In this document: positions 1 through 5,879 of the stretch, in pieces
Layout of the letters: each line of letters begins with the position of its first letter
How positions within the stretch are numbered: the stretch's first letter is position 1
Assembly: GCA_964480425.1 (NCBI GenBank)
Contig: CAYZPY010000041.1
Location: 1 to 17,261, forward strand
DNA length: 17,261 bases
Direction: 5' to 3'
DNA from: CAYYMD01 sp964480425
GTDB lineage: Bacteria; Planctomycetota; Phycisphaerae; SM23-33
The notes under the pieces: generated by a model
What the model saw: only the letters and a program-made list of their open reading frames with translations
Told to the model about the DNA's origin: nothing
The model's database searches: none
Program-made: the position numbers and the translations under genes

Positions 1-683
1 TGCTGGCGCTCAACCGCCGCCTTTACCGCGCACACGCGCGCGTCCGCGAGGGAAACTTCTCACTGGAGGGCCTGATGGGCTTCGACATGCACGGCAAGAC
101 CGTGGGGATAATCGGAACCGGAAAGATAGGCACCGTCGCCGCCAAAATACTCATGGGCATCGGGTGCAACATCCTGGCGTTCGACAAGTATCAAAACGAA
201 GAACTCGCCGCACACGACGGCTTTCAATACGTCGAGATGGAGCGACTCCTGGGCGAGGCGGACATAATCACGCTGCACGTTCCGCTGTCGCCCCAGACCC
301 GCCACATGATAGACCGCGACGCCATATCGAAAATGAAGCCCGGCGTGATGATAATAAACACCTCTCGCGGCGGGCTGGTGGACACCCAGGCGCTGATTAA
401 CGGGCTCAAAAGCGGGCAGGTCGGAAGCGCAGGGCTGGACGTCTACGAGGAGGAAAGCGAATATTTTTTCGAGGACTTCTCCGACACCATAATCACCGAC
501 GACGTCCTGACGCGACTGATGACGTTCAACAACGTGATGATCACCTCACACCAGGGATTTTTCACACGCGAGGCGCTGGAAAACATCGCCGAGACCACGC
601 TTTCCAACATCGAAGAATTCATCTCGGGCAAGCGCGGCGAGGAACTCACCAACGGCGTGTGCATCAAGTGCGAGGAGAAATAA
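1..683 (+). CDS. ldhA: D-lactate dehydrogenase (2-hydroxyacid dehydrogenase), 5'-truncated by window edge
   Basis: NAD-dependent reduction of pyruvate to D-lactate in the cytoplasm, a fermentative NADH sink. The reading frame is open from base 3, before any start codon, and ends at TAA 681-683, so the N-terminal catalytic half lies outside the window. Visible are the segment FSLEGLMGFDMHGKT, which leads into the Rossmann motif VGIIGTGKIG, an Asp after the second strand (FDKYQ) that favours NAD, then the catalytic Arg in NTSRGG, the Glu in DVYEEE and the His in SHQGFF. The FFEDFSDTIITDDV stretch after the Glu is characteristic of the LdhA branch rather than of SerA- or hydroxypyruvate-reductase-type enzymes. 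It converges on the MoxR gene with a 98-base gap in which I see no clear terminator. Family assignment is firm; pyruvate as substrate is inferred from the LdhA-like sequence. Confidence 0.93.
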   Translation, partial: LALNRRLYRAHARVREGNFSLEGLMGFDMHGKTVGIIGTGKIGTVAAKILMGIGCNILAFDKYQNEELAAHDGFQYVEMERLLGEADIITLHVPLSPQTRHMIDRDAISKMKPGVMIINTSRGGLVDTQALINGLKSGQVGSAGLDVYEEESEYFFEDFSDTIITDDVLTRLMTFNNVMITSHQGFFTREALENIAETTLSNIEEFISGKRGEELTNGVCIKCEEK

Positions 684-781
684 CCGCCATCCGGGACGTA
701 TCCACTCTCGTGGCGCGATGGCGTGACAACCCGTGCGAGGTGACGTTCCCACGCCGCCGCGCCGGGAAGGGCAGACGTTAA

Positions 782-1789
782 TTACTCATCCCGGCCTTGG
801 GGGGTGTTTTTGATGACCTCTTCGATTATGTCCGCGGCGGTTATTCCGTCTGCCTGGGCTTCGAAAGAGAGAATAAGCCGGTGGCGAAGCGCCGGGGACA
901 CCTGGGGCTCGACGTCCTCGAACGCCACGTTGGCGCGCCCGGCCAGAAGGGCGCGGACTTTTGCGCCCAGTATTATCGCCTGAGCGGCGCGCGGGGAAGC
1001 GCCGTAGCGGACGTATTTTCGAGCGTCCTGGGGCGCGGCGTCGTTGTCGGGATGGGTGGCCAGAACCAGGCGCGATATGTAATCCTTTACGTGTCCGACC
1101 GCGACCACCTGGCGCGCCAGCGACTTCATCTGCTCTATGCGATCGGCGTCGGCGACCTTCTCCGGCCGCGGTTCGGTCCCGCCGGTGGTGCGGTCCATTA
1201 TCTCGACCAGTTCGTCACCCGACGGCGTTCCAACGTCTATCTTGAACATGAAGCGGTCCACCTGGGCCTCGGGTAGCGGGTAGGTGCCTTCCATCTCGAT
1301 GGGGTTCTGCGTGGCCAGCACAAAGAAAGGTCTCGGCAGGTCGTGCGTCGTCCGCGCTACGGAAACCGTTCGCTCCTGCATGGCCTCCAGGACCGCCGAC
1401 TGGGTCTTGGGCGTGGCGCGATTGATTTCGTCGGCGAGAATTATGTTGGCGAATATCGGACCGGGCTGGAAGCGGAACTGCTTGGACCCGGATTCGTCCG
1501 TGGACACGATGTTCGTGCCGGTGATGTCAACGGGCATCAGGTCCGGGGTGAATTGGATTCGGCCGAAAGACAGGTCAAGCACGTCGGACAGCGTGCGGAC
1601 AAGCAGCGTCTTTCCGATGCCCGGGACGCCCTCAAGAAGCGCGTGGTTGCCCGCCAGAAGGCACGCCATTATCTGGTTGATGACCTCGTCGTGCCCGACG
1701 ATGACGCGCTTTATCTGCGCGACGATATGCTCGTAGTCGGCCGCAAACCGCTCTATCTGACTCTCAATGTCCCCGGCCTGTTCGTTCAT
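782..1789 (-). CDS. MoxR-family AAA+ ATPase
   Basis: A 335-residue MoxR-type AAA+ ATPase, normal length for the family. Walker A is GVPGIGKT (residues 54-61) and Walker B is IILADE (116-121). They are followed by the family signature INRATPKTQSAVLEAMQE and the sensor-1 segment LATQNPIEMEGTYPLPEAQ. A C-terminal helical lid domain completes it. MoxR proteins act as chaperone-like ATPases that help insert cofactors or assemble complexes, usually with VWA-domain partners. The usual neighbours (DUF58, VWA and TPR genes) are absent here: downstream lies the convergent ldhA, upstream the divergent GMP-synthase-like gene. The ATG at 1789 is the first one in frame that gives a family-like N-terminus; no strong Shine-Dalgarno is visible before it. 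The client of this ATPase cannot be told from the window. Confidence 0.93.
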   Translation of the reverse strand: MNEQAGDIESQIERFAADYEHIVAQIKRVIVGHDEVINQIMACLLAGNHALLEGVPGIGKTLLVRTLSDVLDLSFGRIQFTPDLMPVDITGTNIVSTDESGSKQFRFQPGPIFANIILADEINRATPKTQSAVLEAMQERTVSVARTTHDLPRPFFVLATQNPIEMEGTYPLPEAQVDRFMFKIDVGTPSGDELVEIMDRTTGGTEPRPEKVADADRIEQMKSLARQVVAVGHVKDYISRLVLATHPDNDAAPQDARKYVRYGASPRAAQAIILGAKVRALLAGRANVAFEDVEPQVSPALRHRLILSFEAQADGITAADIIEEVIKNTPQGRDE

Positions 1790-1886
1790 GGCATAAACAT
1801 TCTAACCGACACATAACCAGCCATATAGAATTTTTATCTCGGTCGAAAATCAGGTATATTAAACAAAACCAAACAAGGAGCAGGCG

Positions 1887-2819
1887 ATGGACTACCAGAA
1901 ATTCGTGGACGAGCGGATTGCCCAACTCAAAGAAACGGTCGGCGACGGGCTGGCCGTCAACGCGCTGAGCGGTGGGGTGGACAGTTCGGTGGTGACGGTG
2001 CTTGGTCACCGCGCCCTGGGCGAGCGGCTAAAGACCGTGTTCATAGACAACGCCCTGATGCGCGAAAACGAACCGCAGAACACGGTGCGGACATTCGCCG
2101 ACATGGGCATACCCGTGGAACTGGTGGATGCGCGGCGGGATTTTCTGGAGGCGCTGGCGGGCTTGAGCGACCCGGAGCAAAAGCGTCAGGCCGTCACCGA
2201 CACCTTTTACAAAAAAGTCTTCGGGCGCCTGGTGAAGGAGTCCGGGGCAAAGTTCCTGCTTCACGGTACGATACTGACCGACATCGAGGAAACCGTCGCG
2301 GGCATCAAGCGGCAGCACAATATCCTCTCGCAGCTCGGCATAGATCCCCAGGCCGAGTACGGATACGAAGTCATCGAGCCGCTGGCCTCGCTCCGCAAGG
2401 ACGGCGTGCGCGAAGTGGCGCGCGTGCTGGAGCTGCCGGACGAGGTCGTCCGGCGGATCCCCTTCCCCGGTCCGGCGCTTGCCACCAGGATCGTCGGCGA
2501 GGTAACTGAGCAGCGGCTGGAGACCGTCCGCGCCGCCACGAAAATCGTAGAGGATGAACTGTCCGACACCGGCGCGTTCCAGTACATGGCCGTGCTGCTT
2601 AACGACAAGGCCACCGGCATCCGCGACGGAAAGCGGGAATTCGGGCAGATTATCGTAATCCGCTGCATTCACAGCACCGACGCCCGCACCGCCACCGCCG
2701 TTGAGGTCCACTGGAAAAAACTGCACAAAATCTGCCGACGGATCACAGACATACCCGGCGTGAACCGCTGCCTTTACGACCTGACGCCCAAGCCGCCGGC
2801 CACCATCGAATACGTTTAA
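1887..2819 (+). CDS. guaA: Stand-alone GMP synthase ATP-pyrophosphatase domain protein (GuaA C-terminal type, no glutaminase domain)
   Basis: A 310-residue protein matching only the ATP-pyrophosphatase and dimerisation parts of GMP synthase, which aminates XMP to GMP using ATP and ammonia. The PP-loop SGGVDSS is at residues 28-34. IETV-like segments, PFPGPALATRI and the C-terminal KPPATIEYV are recognisable. The class I glutaminase domain that normally precedes this region in bacteria is absent, so ammonia must come from a separate subunit (as in archaeal split GMP synthases) or from solution. Several usually conserved stretches differ: IKRQHNIL replaces the common KxHHNVGGLP, and IRCIHSTDARTATA replaces the ALRxVxSxDxMTA-like segment. 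It may be a full GMP synthase subunit or a paralogue acting on another substrate. The start is well supported by AAGGAG seven bases upstream of the ATG. It is transcribed divergently from the moxR gene. Confidence 0.85.
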   Translation: MDYQKFVDERIAQLKETVGDGLAVNALSGGVDSSVVTVLGHRALGERLKTVFIDNALMRENEPQNTVRTFADMGIPVELVDARRDFLEALAGLSDPEQKRQAVTDTFYKKVFGRLVKESGAKFLLHGTILTDIEETVAGIKRQHNILSQLGIDPQAEYGYEVIEPLASLRKDGVREVARVLELPDEVVRRIPFPGPALATRIVGEVTEQRLETVRAATKIVEDELSDTGAFQYMAVLLNDKATGIRDGKREFGQIIVIRCIHSTDARTATAVEVHWKKLHKICRRITDIPGVNRCLYDLTPKPPATIEYV

Positions 2820-2869
2820 TCGCCGGCAAAAAGAATCCATATTTGCCGCGTTTGAACTCGCCGCCGCCC

Positions 2870-2875
2870 TATAAT
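2870..2875 (+). promoter_or_regulatory. Probable -10 element for the oxidative-stress operon
   Basis: A perfect TATAAT hexamer lies 29 bases before the TTG start at 2905, in the 85-base gap after the GMP-synthase-like gene, which would give a leader of roughly 20-25 bases. No good -35 is at the ideal distance: TTGAAC (2852-2857) is too close and TTGCCG (2843-2848) is too far. An activator may be needed, or the match may be chance. Confidence 0.4.
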
Positions 2876-2891
2876 GAATCCGAACAAACGC

Positions 2892-2907
2892 GGAGACCAT
2901 TATATTG
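2892..2907 (+). promoter_or_regulatory. Ribosome-binding site that selects a TTG start
   Basis: GGAG at 2892-2895 stands nine bases before TTG (2905-2907), a normal spacing, and 21 bases before the first in-frame ATG (2917). This favours the TTG start for the thioredoxin/thiol-peroxidase fusion. The choice changes the product by only four residues. Confidence 0.6.
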
Positions 2908-3972
2908 AGCATACTTATGCGGATAATAATCGGCGGCGGGACAGGCCTGTTGGCAGGGGCGGCGCTTGGATATTTCTCCAAGTGCTCCAGCGGTGAGTGT
3001 CCGCTTACGGCAAATCCGTTGCGCGGCTCGATCTTCGGGGCGATTATCGGAACCCTGCTGGGCATTACGCTTATTTCCGGCGGCGGCGTGAAAAAGCCCC
3101 ACGTGGAGGAGATTTCCTCGGTTGACGATTTCCGTCGCCTGGTTCTAAATGCGGACCGCCCGGTGCTGGTGGATTTCTACAGTCCTGATTGCGGCCCGTG
3201 CCGCCGCCTTGCGCCCGAGATAGACAACCTGGCACGGCGATATTCCCAACGCCTCGACGTTTACAAGGTTGACGTAAGCAAGGCCGGCAAACTGGCCCGA
3301 ATGTACGACGTGATAAAAATACCAACGGTGATGCTGTTCTCCGCGGGGCGCAGACCGCGGCGCTGGGTGGGAATAATGTCCACGCAGGTATATAATGATG
3401 CGATTCAAGAGGCGCTTGACCGACGGAAAAAGGAGAACACGGAAATGAATGAAAGAATCGGTATTATAACATTCAAGGGCGAGCCGCTGACGCTCCTGGG
3501 TGCCCAAGTCAACGAGGGCGACACGGCGCCGGACGCCACGGTTCTGGACAACGACCTCAACGAGGTGAGTATATCCGAATATCGCGGCAAGGTGTGTCTT
3601 ATCGCCTCGGTTCCCTCGCTGGACACTTCGGTGTGCAGCACCGAGACGCGCCGGTTCAACGAAGAGGCCGCCGCGCTGGGCGACGACGTTGCGGTGCTGA
3701 CGATCAGCATGGACCTGCCCTTCGCACAGAAGCGATGGTGCGGCGCCGCCGGCATCGAAAACGTCCGGACCCTCTCGGACCACCGCGACGCCGAGTTTGG
3801 AACCAACTGGGGCGTGCTTATCAAGGAACTCCGCCTGCTGGCGCGCATGGTATTCGTCGTGGACGCCGAAGGCGTCGTCAAATACATACAAACGGTCCGG
3901 GAAATGACCGACGAACCCGATTACGACGAGGCGCTTCAGGCGGTCAAACAGGCGCAAAAACAGAATCCATAA
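2905..3972 (+). CDS. tpx: Membrane-anchored thioredoxin fused to thiol peroxidase (DUF6132-Trx-Tpx)
   Basis: A 355-residue three-part protein. Residues 1-60 hold two hydrophobic segments (about 7-24 and 42-58) joined by a short loop with Cys27 and Cys32 (KCSSGECPLTANP), resembling DUF6132. Residues about 68-170 are a thioredoxin fold with active site CGPC (96-99) and the cis-Pro motif IPTV. Residues 181-355 are a full-length atypical 2-Cys peroxiredoxin of the Tpx family, with peroxidatic Cys244 (DTSVCSTETRRF) and resolving Cys279 (RWCGAAG) in the expected places. Tpx reduces hydroperoxides and is recycled by thioredoxin, so the fusion joins an enzyme to its reductant at the membrane. The first gene of the stress operon, it is followed after 24 bases by the superoxide reductase. 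An in-frame ATG at codon 181 has its own strong ribosome-binding site, so a free Tpx of 175 residues may also be made. Which side of the membrane the enzyme faces is unclear. Confidence 0.88.
   Translation: MSILMRIIIGGGTGLLAGAALGYFSKCSSGECPLTANPLRGSIFGAIIGTLLGITLISGGGVKKPHVEEISSVDDFRRLVLNADRPVLVDFYSPDCGPCRRLAPEIDNLARRYSQRLDVYKVDVSKAGKLARMYDVIKIPTVMLFSAGRRPRRWVGIMSTQVYNDAIQEALDRRKKENTEMNERIGIITFKGEPLTLLGAQVNEGDTAPDATVLDNDLNEVSISEYRGKVCLIASVPSLDTSVCSTETRRFNEEAAALGDDVAVLTISMDLPFAQKRWCGAAGIENVRTLSDHRDAEFGTNWGVLIKELRLLARMVFVVDAEGVVKYIQTVREMTDEPDYDEALQAVKQAQKQNP
3430..3447 (+). promoter_or_regulatory. Internal ribosome-binding site and start codon for separate Tpx
   Basis: AAGGAG (3430-3435) lies nine bases upstream of ATG 3445-3447, inside the fusion reading frame and exactly at the start of the Tpx domain (MNERIGIITFKGEPL, matching the usual Tpx N-terminus). 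No stop codon separates it from the thioredoxin part. The arrangement suggests either dual translation or a recent fusion of two adjacent genes by loss of a stop codon. Confidence 0.6.
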
Positions 3973-3996
3973 CCCACCAGAAAAAAGGAACTTAAA

Positions 3997-4377
3997 ATGG
4001 CGGAAAAACACCAGATTTACAAAGGCGAAAAATGCGGAATGGTCATCGAGGTGCTCCACGGCGCAGAAGGACAGCCGCAGTGCTGCGATGGACAAATGAA
4101 ACTGATGGAAGAGCAGACCGCCGACATGACCGAGGAAAAGCACGTCCCCTGGATTCAAAAGACCGACGACGGAATCAAGGTGACCATCGGAAAGGCGGCG
4201 CTGCATCCCATGGAAGAGAAGCACTACATCGAATGGATTGAACTGACCGCCGACGGTAAAGTATATAAGCAATACCTCACCCCGGGAGACGCGCCCGAGG
4301 CGGTGTTCCCCGTTCAGGCCCGGAACGTTTCGGCGCGCGAGTTCTGCAACGTTCACGGCCTGTGGAAAGGGCAATGA
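3997..4377 (+). CDS. dfx: Superoxide reductase (desulfoferrodoxin) with incomplete Center I
   Basis: Desulfoferrodoxin-type superoxide reductase of 126 residues, which reduces superoxide to hydrogen peroxide without releasing O2. The catalytic Center II is intact: His49 in EEKHVPWI with the preceding Glu47-Lys48, His70 and His76 in ALHPMEEKHYIEWI, then Cys117 and His120 in EFCNVHGLW. The N-terminal desulforedoxin domain normally binds Fe through Cys10, Cys13, Cys29 and Cys30. Here the sequence is YKGEKCG, so Cys10 is Gly (GGC where TGC or TGT is expected), while Cys13, Cys29 and Cys30 remain. Center I is not needed for catalysis in the family, since neelaredoxins lack the domain. AAGGA precedes the ATG at normal distance. 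The gene ends within the start region of ferritin, indicating translational coupling. Confidence 0.95.
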   Translation: MAEKHQIYKGEKCGMVIEVLHGAEGQPQCCDGQMKLMEEQTADMTEEKHVPWIQKTDDGIKVTIGKAALHPMEEKHYIEWIELTADGKVYKQYLTPGDAPEAVFPVQARNVSAREFCNVHGLWKGQ

Positions 4378-4382
4378 CTATG
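4364..4382 (+). promoter_or_regulatory. Ribosome-binding site choosing the ferritin start
   Basis: GGAAAGG (4364-4370) lies within the last codons of the superoxide reductase gene. It is nine bases from ATG 4380 but only three from ATG 4374, which overlaps the upstream stop codon as ATGA. The spacing favours 4380, giving the family-like start MIDPKIQDAFNEQINAE; the alternative adds Met-Thr. Confidence 0.55.
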
Positions 4383-4895
4383 ATAGACCCCAAAATACAA
4401 GACGCTTTCAACGAGCAGATTAACGCCGAGACTTTCTCGGCCTACCTGTACTGGTCTATGTCGGCTTACTTCGAGTCGATTAACCTTCCGGGCTTCGCCA
4501 ACTGGATGCGCTGCCAGGGGCAGGAAGAGATGTTGCACGCGGCGAAGATCTTCCACCACATTAACGAGCGCGGGGGGCGCGTGACGCTCGGCGCCATCGA
4601 AGCGCCGAGCACCGAGTGGGATTCGCCGCAGGCGGCATTCGAAGCCGCACTCCAACACGAACAGTACATTTCGGGGAGGATAAACGACCTGGTGGACCTC
4701 GCCGCCGCACAGAAGGATCACGCCGCGGCGCCGATGTTGCAGTGGTTCGTCGCCGAACAGATAGAGGAAGAAAAGTCGGCCGACGAAATACTCCAGAAAC
4801 TCAAAATGATAGGCGACGCCAAGGCGCTGCTGCTTATGCTGGATAACGAACTTGCCGGGCGCAAATTCGCGCCCGCACAGGACGAAGGAGAATAA
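4380..4895 (+). CDS. ftnA: Ferritin (non-haem bacterial ferritin, FtnA type)
   Basis: A 171-residue four-helix-bundle ferritin that oxidises Fe(II) and stores it as a mineral in a 24-subunit cytoplasmic shell. The ferroxidase ligands fall at the positions usual for FtnA: Glu17, Glu50 and His53 (QEEMLHA), Glu94, Gln127 and Glu130 (WFVAEQIEEE). The NEQINAE and SAYFESINLPGFANWM segments are standard. No haem-ligand Met in the bacterioferritin position is apparent. It is coupled to the superoxide reductase gene upstream and is two bases from the rubrerythrin-like gene downstream. In this operon its likely task is to keep free iron low while peroxide is being made, limiting Fenton chemistry. The start could also be ATG 4374. 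Confidence 0.94.
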   Translation: MIDPKIQDAFNEQINAETFSAYLYWSMSAYFESINLPGFANWMRCQGQEEMLHAAKIFHHINERGGRVTLGAIEAPSTEWDSPQAAFEAALQHEQYISGRINDLVDLAAAQKDHAAAPMLQWFVAEQIEEEKSADEILQKLKMIGDAKALLLMLDNELAGRKFAPAQDEGE

Positions 4896-4897
4896 TT

Positions 4898-5383
4898 ATG
4901 GCAGTCACCTTCAGCGCAGACGAAATCTTCGAGATGGCCGAACAGATAGAGCGCAACGGCGCGAAATTCTACACAACCGCATCGGACCTGGCCCAGGGAG
5001 ACACCCGGACAATGCTTCAGCAACTGGCGGAGATGGAAATCGACCACGAGAAAACCTTCGCGCACATGCGTGCCGAACTCAACAAACTCGAAAAACAACC
5101 CAGCGTCGCAGACGTGTTCGACGAGGCGGCGCAGTATCTGCGCTCCATGGTCGAGGGAAAGGTGTTCACAAACGACCCCAACACCTTTTTCGACGGCTCC
5201 AGGACGCTGGAGGACGTCTTCAAATTCGCAATCGCAATAGAGAAGGACTCCATCGTCTTCTACCAGGGAATCAAGGGCATGGTCCCGTCCGATACGGGAA
5301 AGGACAAAATCGACGGCATAATCAAGGAAGAATACGGACACATAAACATCATCAACTCCGAGTACCAGAAAATCGCACAGTGA
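4898..5383 (+). CDS. Rubrerythrin-like ferritin-family diiron protein
   Basis: A 161-residue ferritin-like four-helix protein with the diiron ligand pattern of the rubrerythrin group: Glu18 (EQIERNGAKFY), Glu47-x-x-His50 (EMEIDHEKTF), Glu115 (AIAIEKDSIVFY) and Glu145-x-x-His148 (EEYGHI). It lacks the C-terminal rubredoxin Fe(Cys)4 domain of classical rubrerythrin and contains no Cys at all, so electrons must come from a separate carrier. Such proteins are generally NADH- or rubredoxin-dependent peroxidases in anaerobes, though substrates of this short form are less certain. AAGGAG sits just upstream of the ATG, two bases after the ferritin stop. It fits a role in removing the peroxide formed by the superoxide reductase. 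Confidence 0.88.
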   Translation: MAVTFSADEIFEMAEQIERNGAKFYTTASDLAQGDTRTMLQQLAEMEIDHEKTFAHMRAELNKLEKQPSVADVFDEAAQYLRSMVEGKVFTNDPNTFFDGSRTLEDVFKFAIAIEKDSIVFYQGIKGMVPSDTGKDKIDGIIKEEYGHINIINSEYQKIAQ

Positions 5384-5406
5384 AACGCAGATTTCGGGAG
5401 TTGGCA

Positions 5407-5652
5407 ATGCATAACGTTTTCCGCGCCGAAAAGATAACCGACCGCGTGTGGTGGGTCGGGGCTATCGACTGGGACGTGAGGAATTTTCACGGGTACCTGA
5501 CCTCCCGCGGCACGACATACAACGCTTATCTCATCCGGGCCGACAAACTCACGCTCGTCGATACCGTAAAGGCGCCGTTCATCGGCGAGATGCTCGCCAG
5601 GATCCGCTCGGTGGTCGAACCGGACAAAATCGATTACGTCATGCCATTGTAG
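5407..5652 (+). pseudogene. Truncated flavodiiron protein (FprA/rubredoxin:oxygen oxidoreductase), N-terminal remnant
   Basis: The first 81 codons match the N-terminus of flavodiiron proteins, which reduce O2 to water or NO to N2O. Recognisable are VWWVGAIDWDVRNFHGY, RGTTYNAYLI, LVDTVKAPF and the segment EPDKIDYV. Homology stops abruptly around base 5640, directly before the place where the diiron ligands (typically SNHVEPDH) should begin. The frame then reads MPL and a TAG at 5650-5652. Normal family length is about 400 residues, so the whole diiron site and the flavodoxin domain are missing. No other frame downstream in the window carries the lost part. GGGAG (5396-5400) gives a good ribosome-binding site, so the fragment may still be translated. 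Deletion, insertion of unrelated DNA or an assembly join could each explain it. Confidence 0.85.
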
Positions 5653-5850
5653 CGTTGAACGCAACGATGGAATTCTTTGCACGGCAGGAAATCCAAGAGT
5701 TGCGAAAAGATCGTTCTTCCGTAGTTCATGCGTGGCTCCTTGCGAAATCGGAGCCCGCCAGTATATAATCGAGTTCAAATCGATTAAGGTTCTTTTTAAA
5801 TATAAATACATTAGAATAATCGTGTTATCGAAAATTCGAAATCAAACGTT
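5641..5850. other. AT-rich junction region between convergent operons
   Basis: Following the breakpoint in the flavodiiron gene there is no recognisable gene. A short frame continues to 5768 and encodes HAIVALNATMEFFARQ and HAWLLAKSEPAS; I cannot assign it to a family, although the latter faintly recalls the start of EVE-domain proteins (WLLKSEP). From about 5765 to 5850 the sequence is clearly richer in A+T than the flanking genes and contains small palindromes such as TCGAA-AA-TTCGA (5828-5839) and CGTTG-AACG-CAACG (5653-5666). It could be the scar of a mobile element or deletion. Confidence 0.5.
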
Positions 5851-5879
5851 GGGACACTCGTGGGTCCGTCCCTATTTTT
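5851..5879 (+). terminator. Probable rho-independent terminator of the oxidative-stress operon
   Basis: GGGAC (5851-5855) can pair with GTCCC (5868-5872), with an alternative inner pairing GGAC/GTCC (5852-5855 with 5864-5867). TATTTTT (5873-5879) follows at once. The stem is short with a 12-base loop, so strength is moderate. It overlaps the stop codon of the convergent cyclase gene. Confidence 0.5.

Noticed and set aside
684..781. Bidirectional terminator between ldhA and moxR
   Set aside because: No stem followed by T or preceded by A runs could be found in the 98-base gap.
1832..1860. Promoter (TATATT with weak TTTTAT -35) before the GMP-synthase-like gene
   Set aside because: TATATT is at a plausible place, but the -35 is poor; not enough to list as a feature.
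2028..3065. Long minus-strand open frame opposite the GMP-synthase-like gene
   Set aside because: It is a mirror of the real gene in high-G+C DNA; no recognisable domain in its product, while the plus strand encodes a clear PP-loop protein.
3145..4374. 409-codon minus-strand open frame opposite the Tpx and superoxide reductase genes
   Set aside because: No family features, and the plus strand carries intact catalytic motifs of two well-known proteins with ribosome-binding sites.
4852..5406. Upstream extension of the flavodiiron frame through the rubrerythrin-like gene
   Set aside because: The translated part before codon 5407 is Arg-rich and unrelated; GGGAG before ATG 5407 and family homology set the start there.
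5690..5768. EVE-domain gene start (HAWLLAKSEPAS)
   Set aside because: Only a handful of residues resemble WLLKSEP, with an extra Ala, and the frame stops at once; too little to claim.
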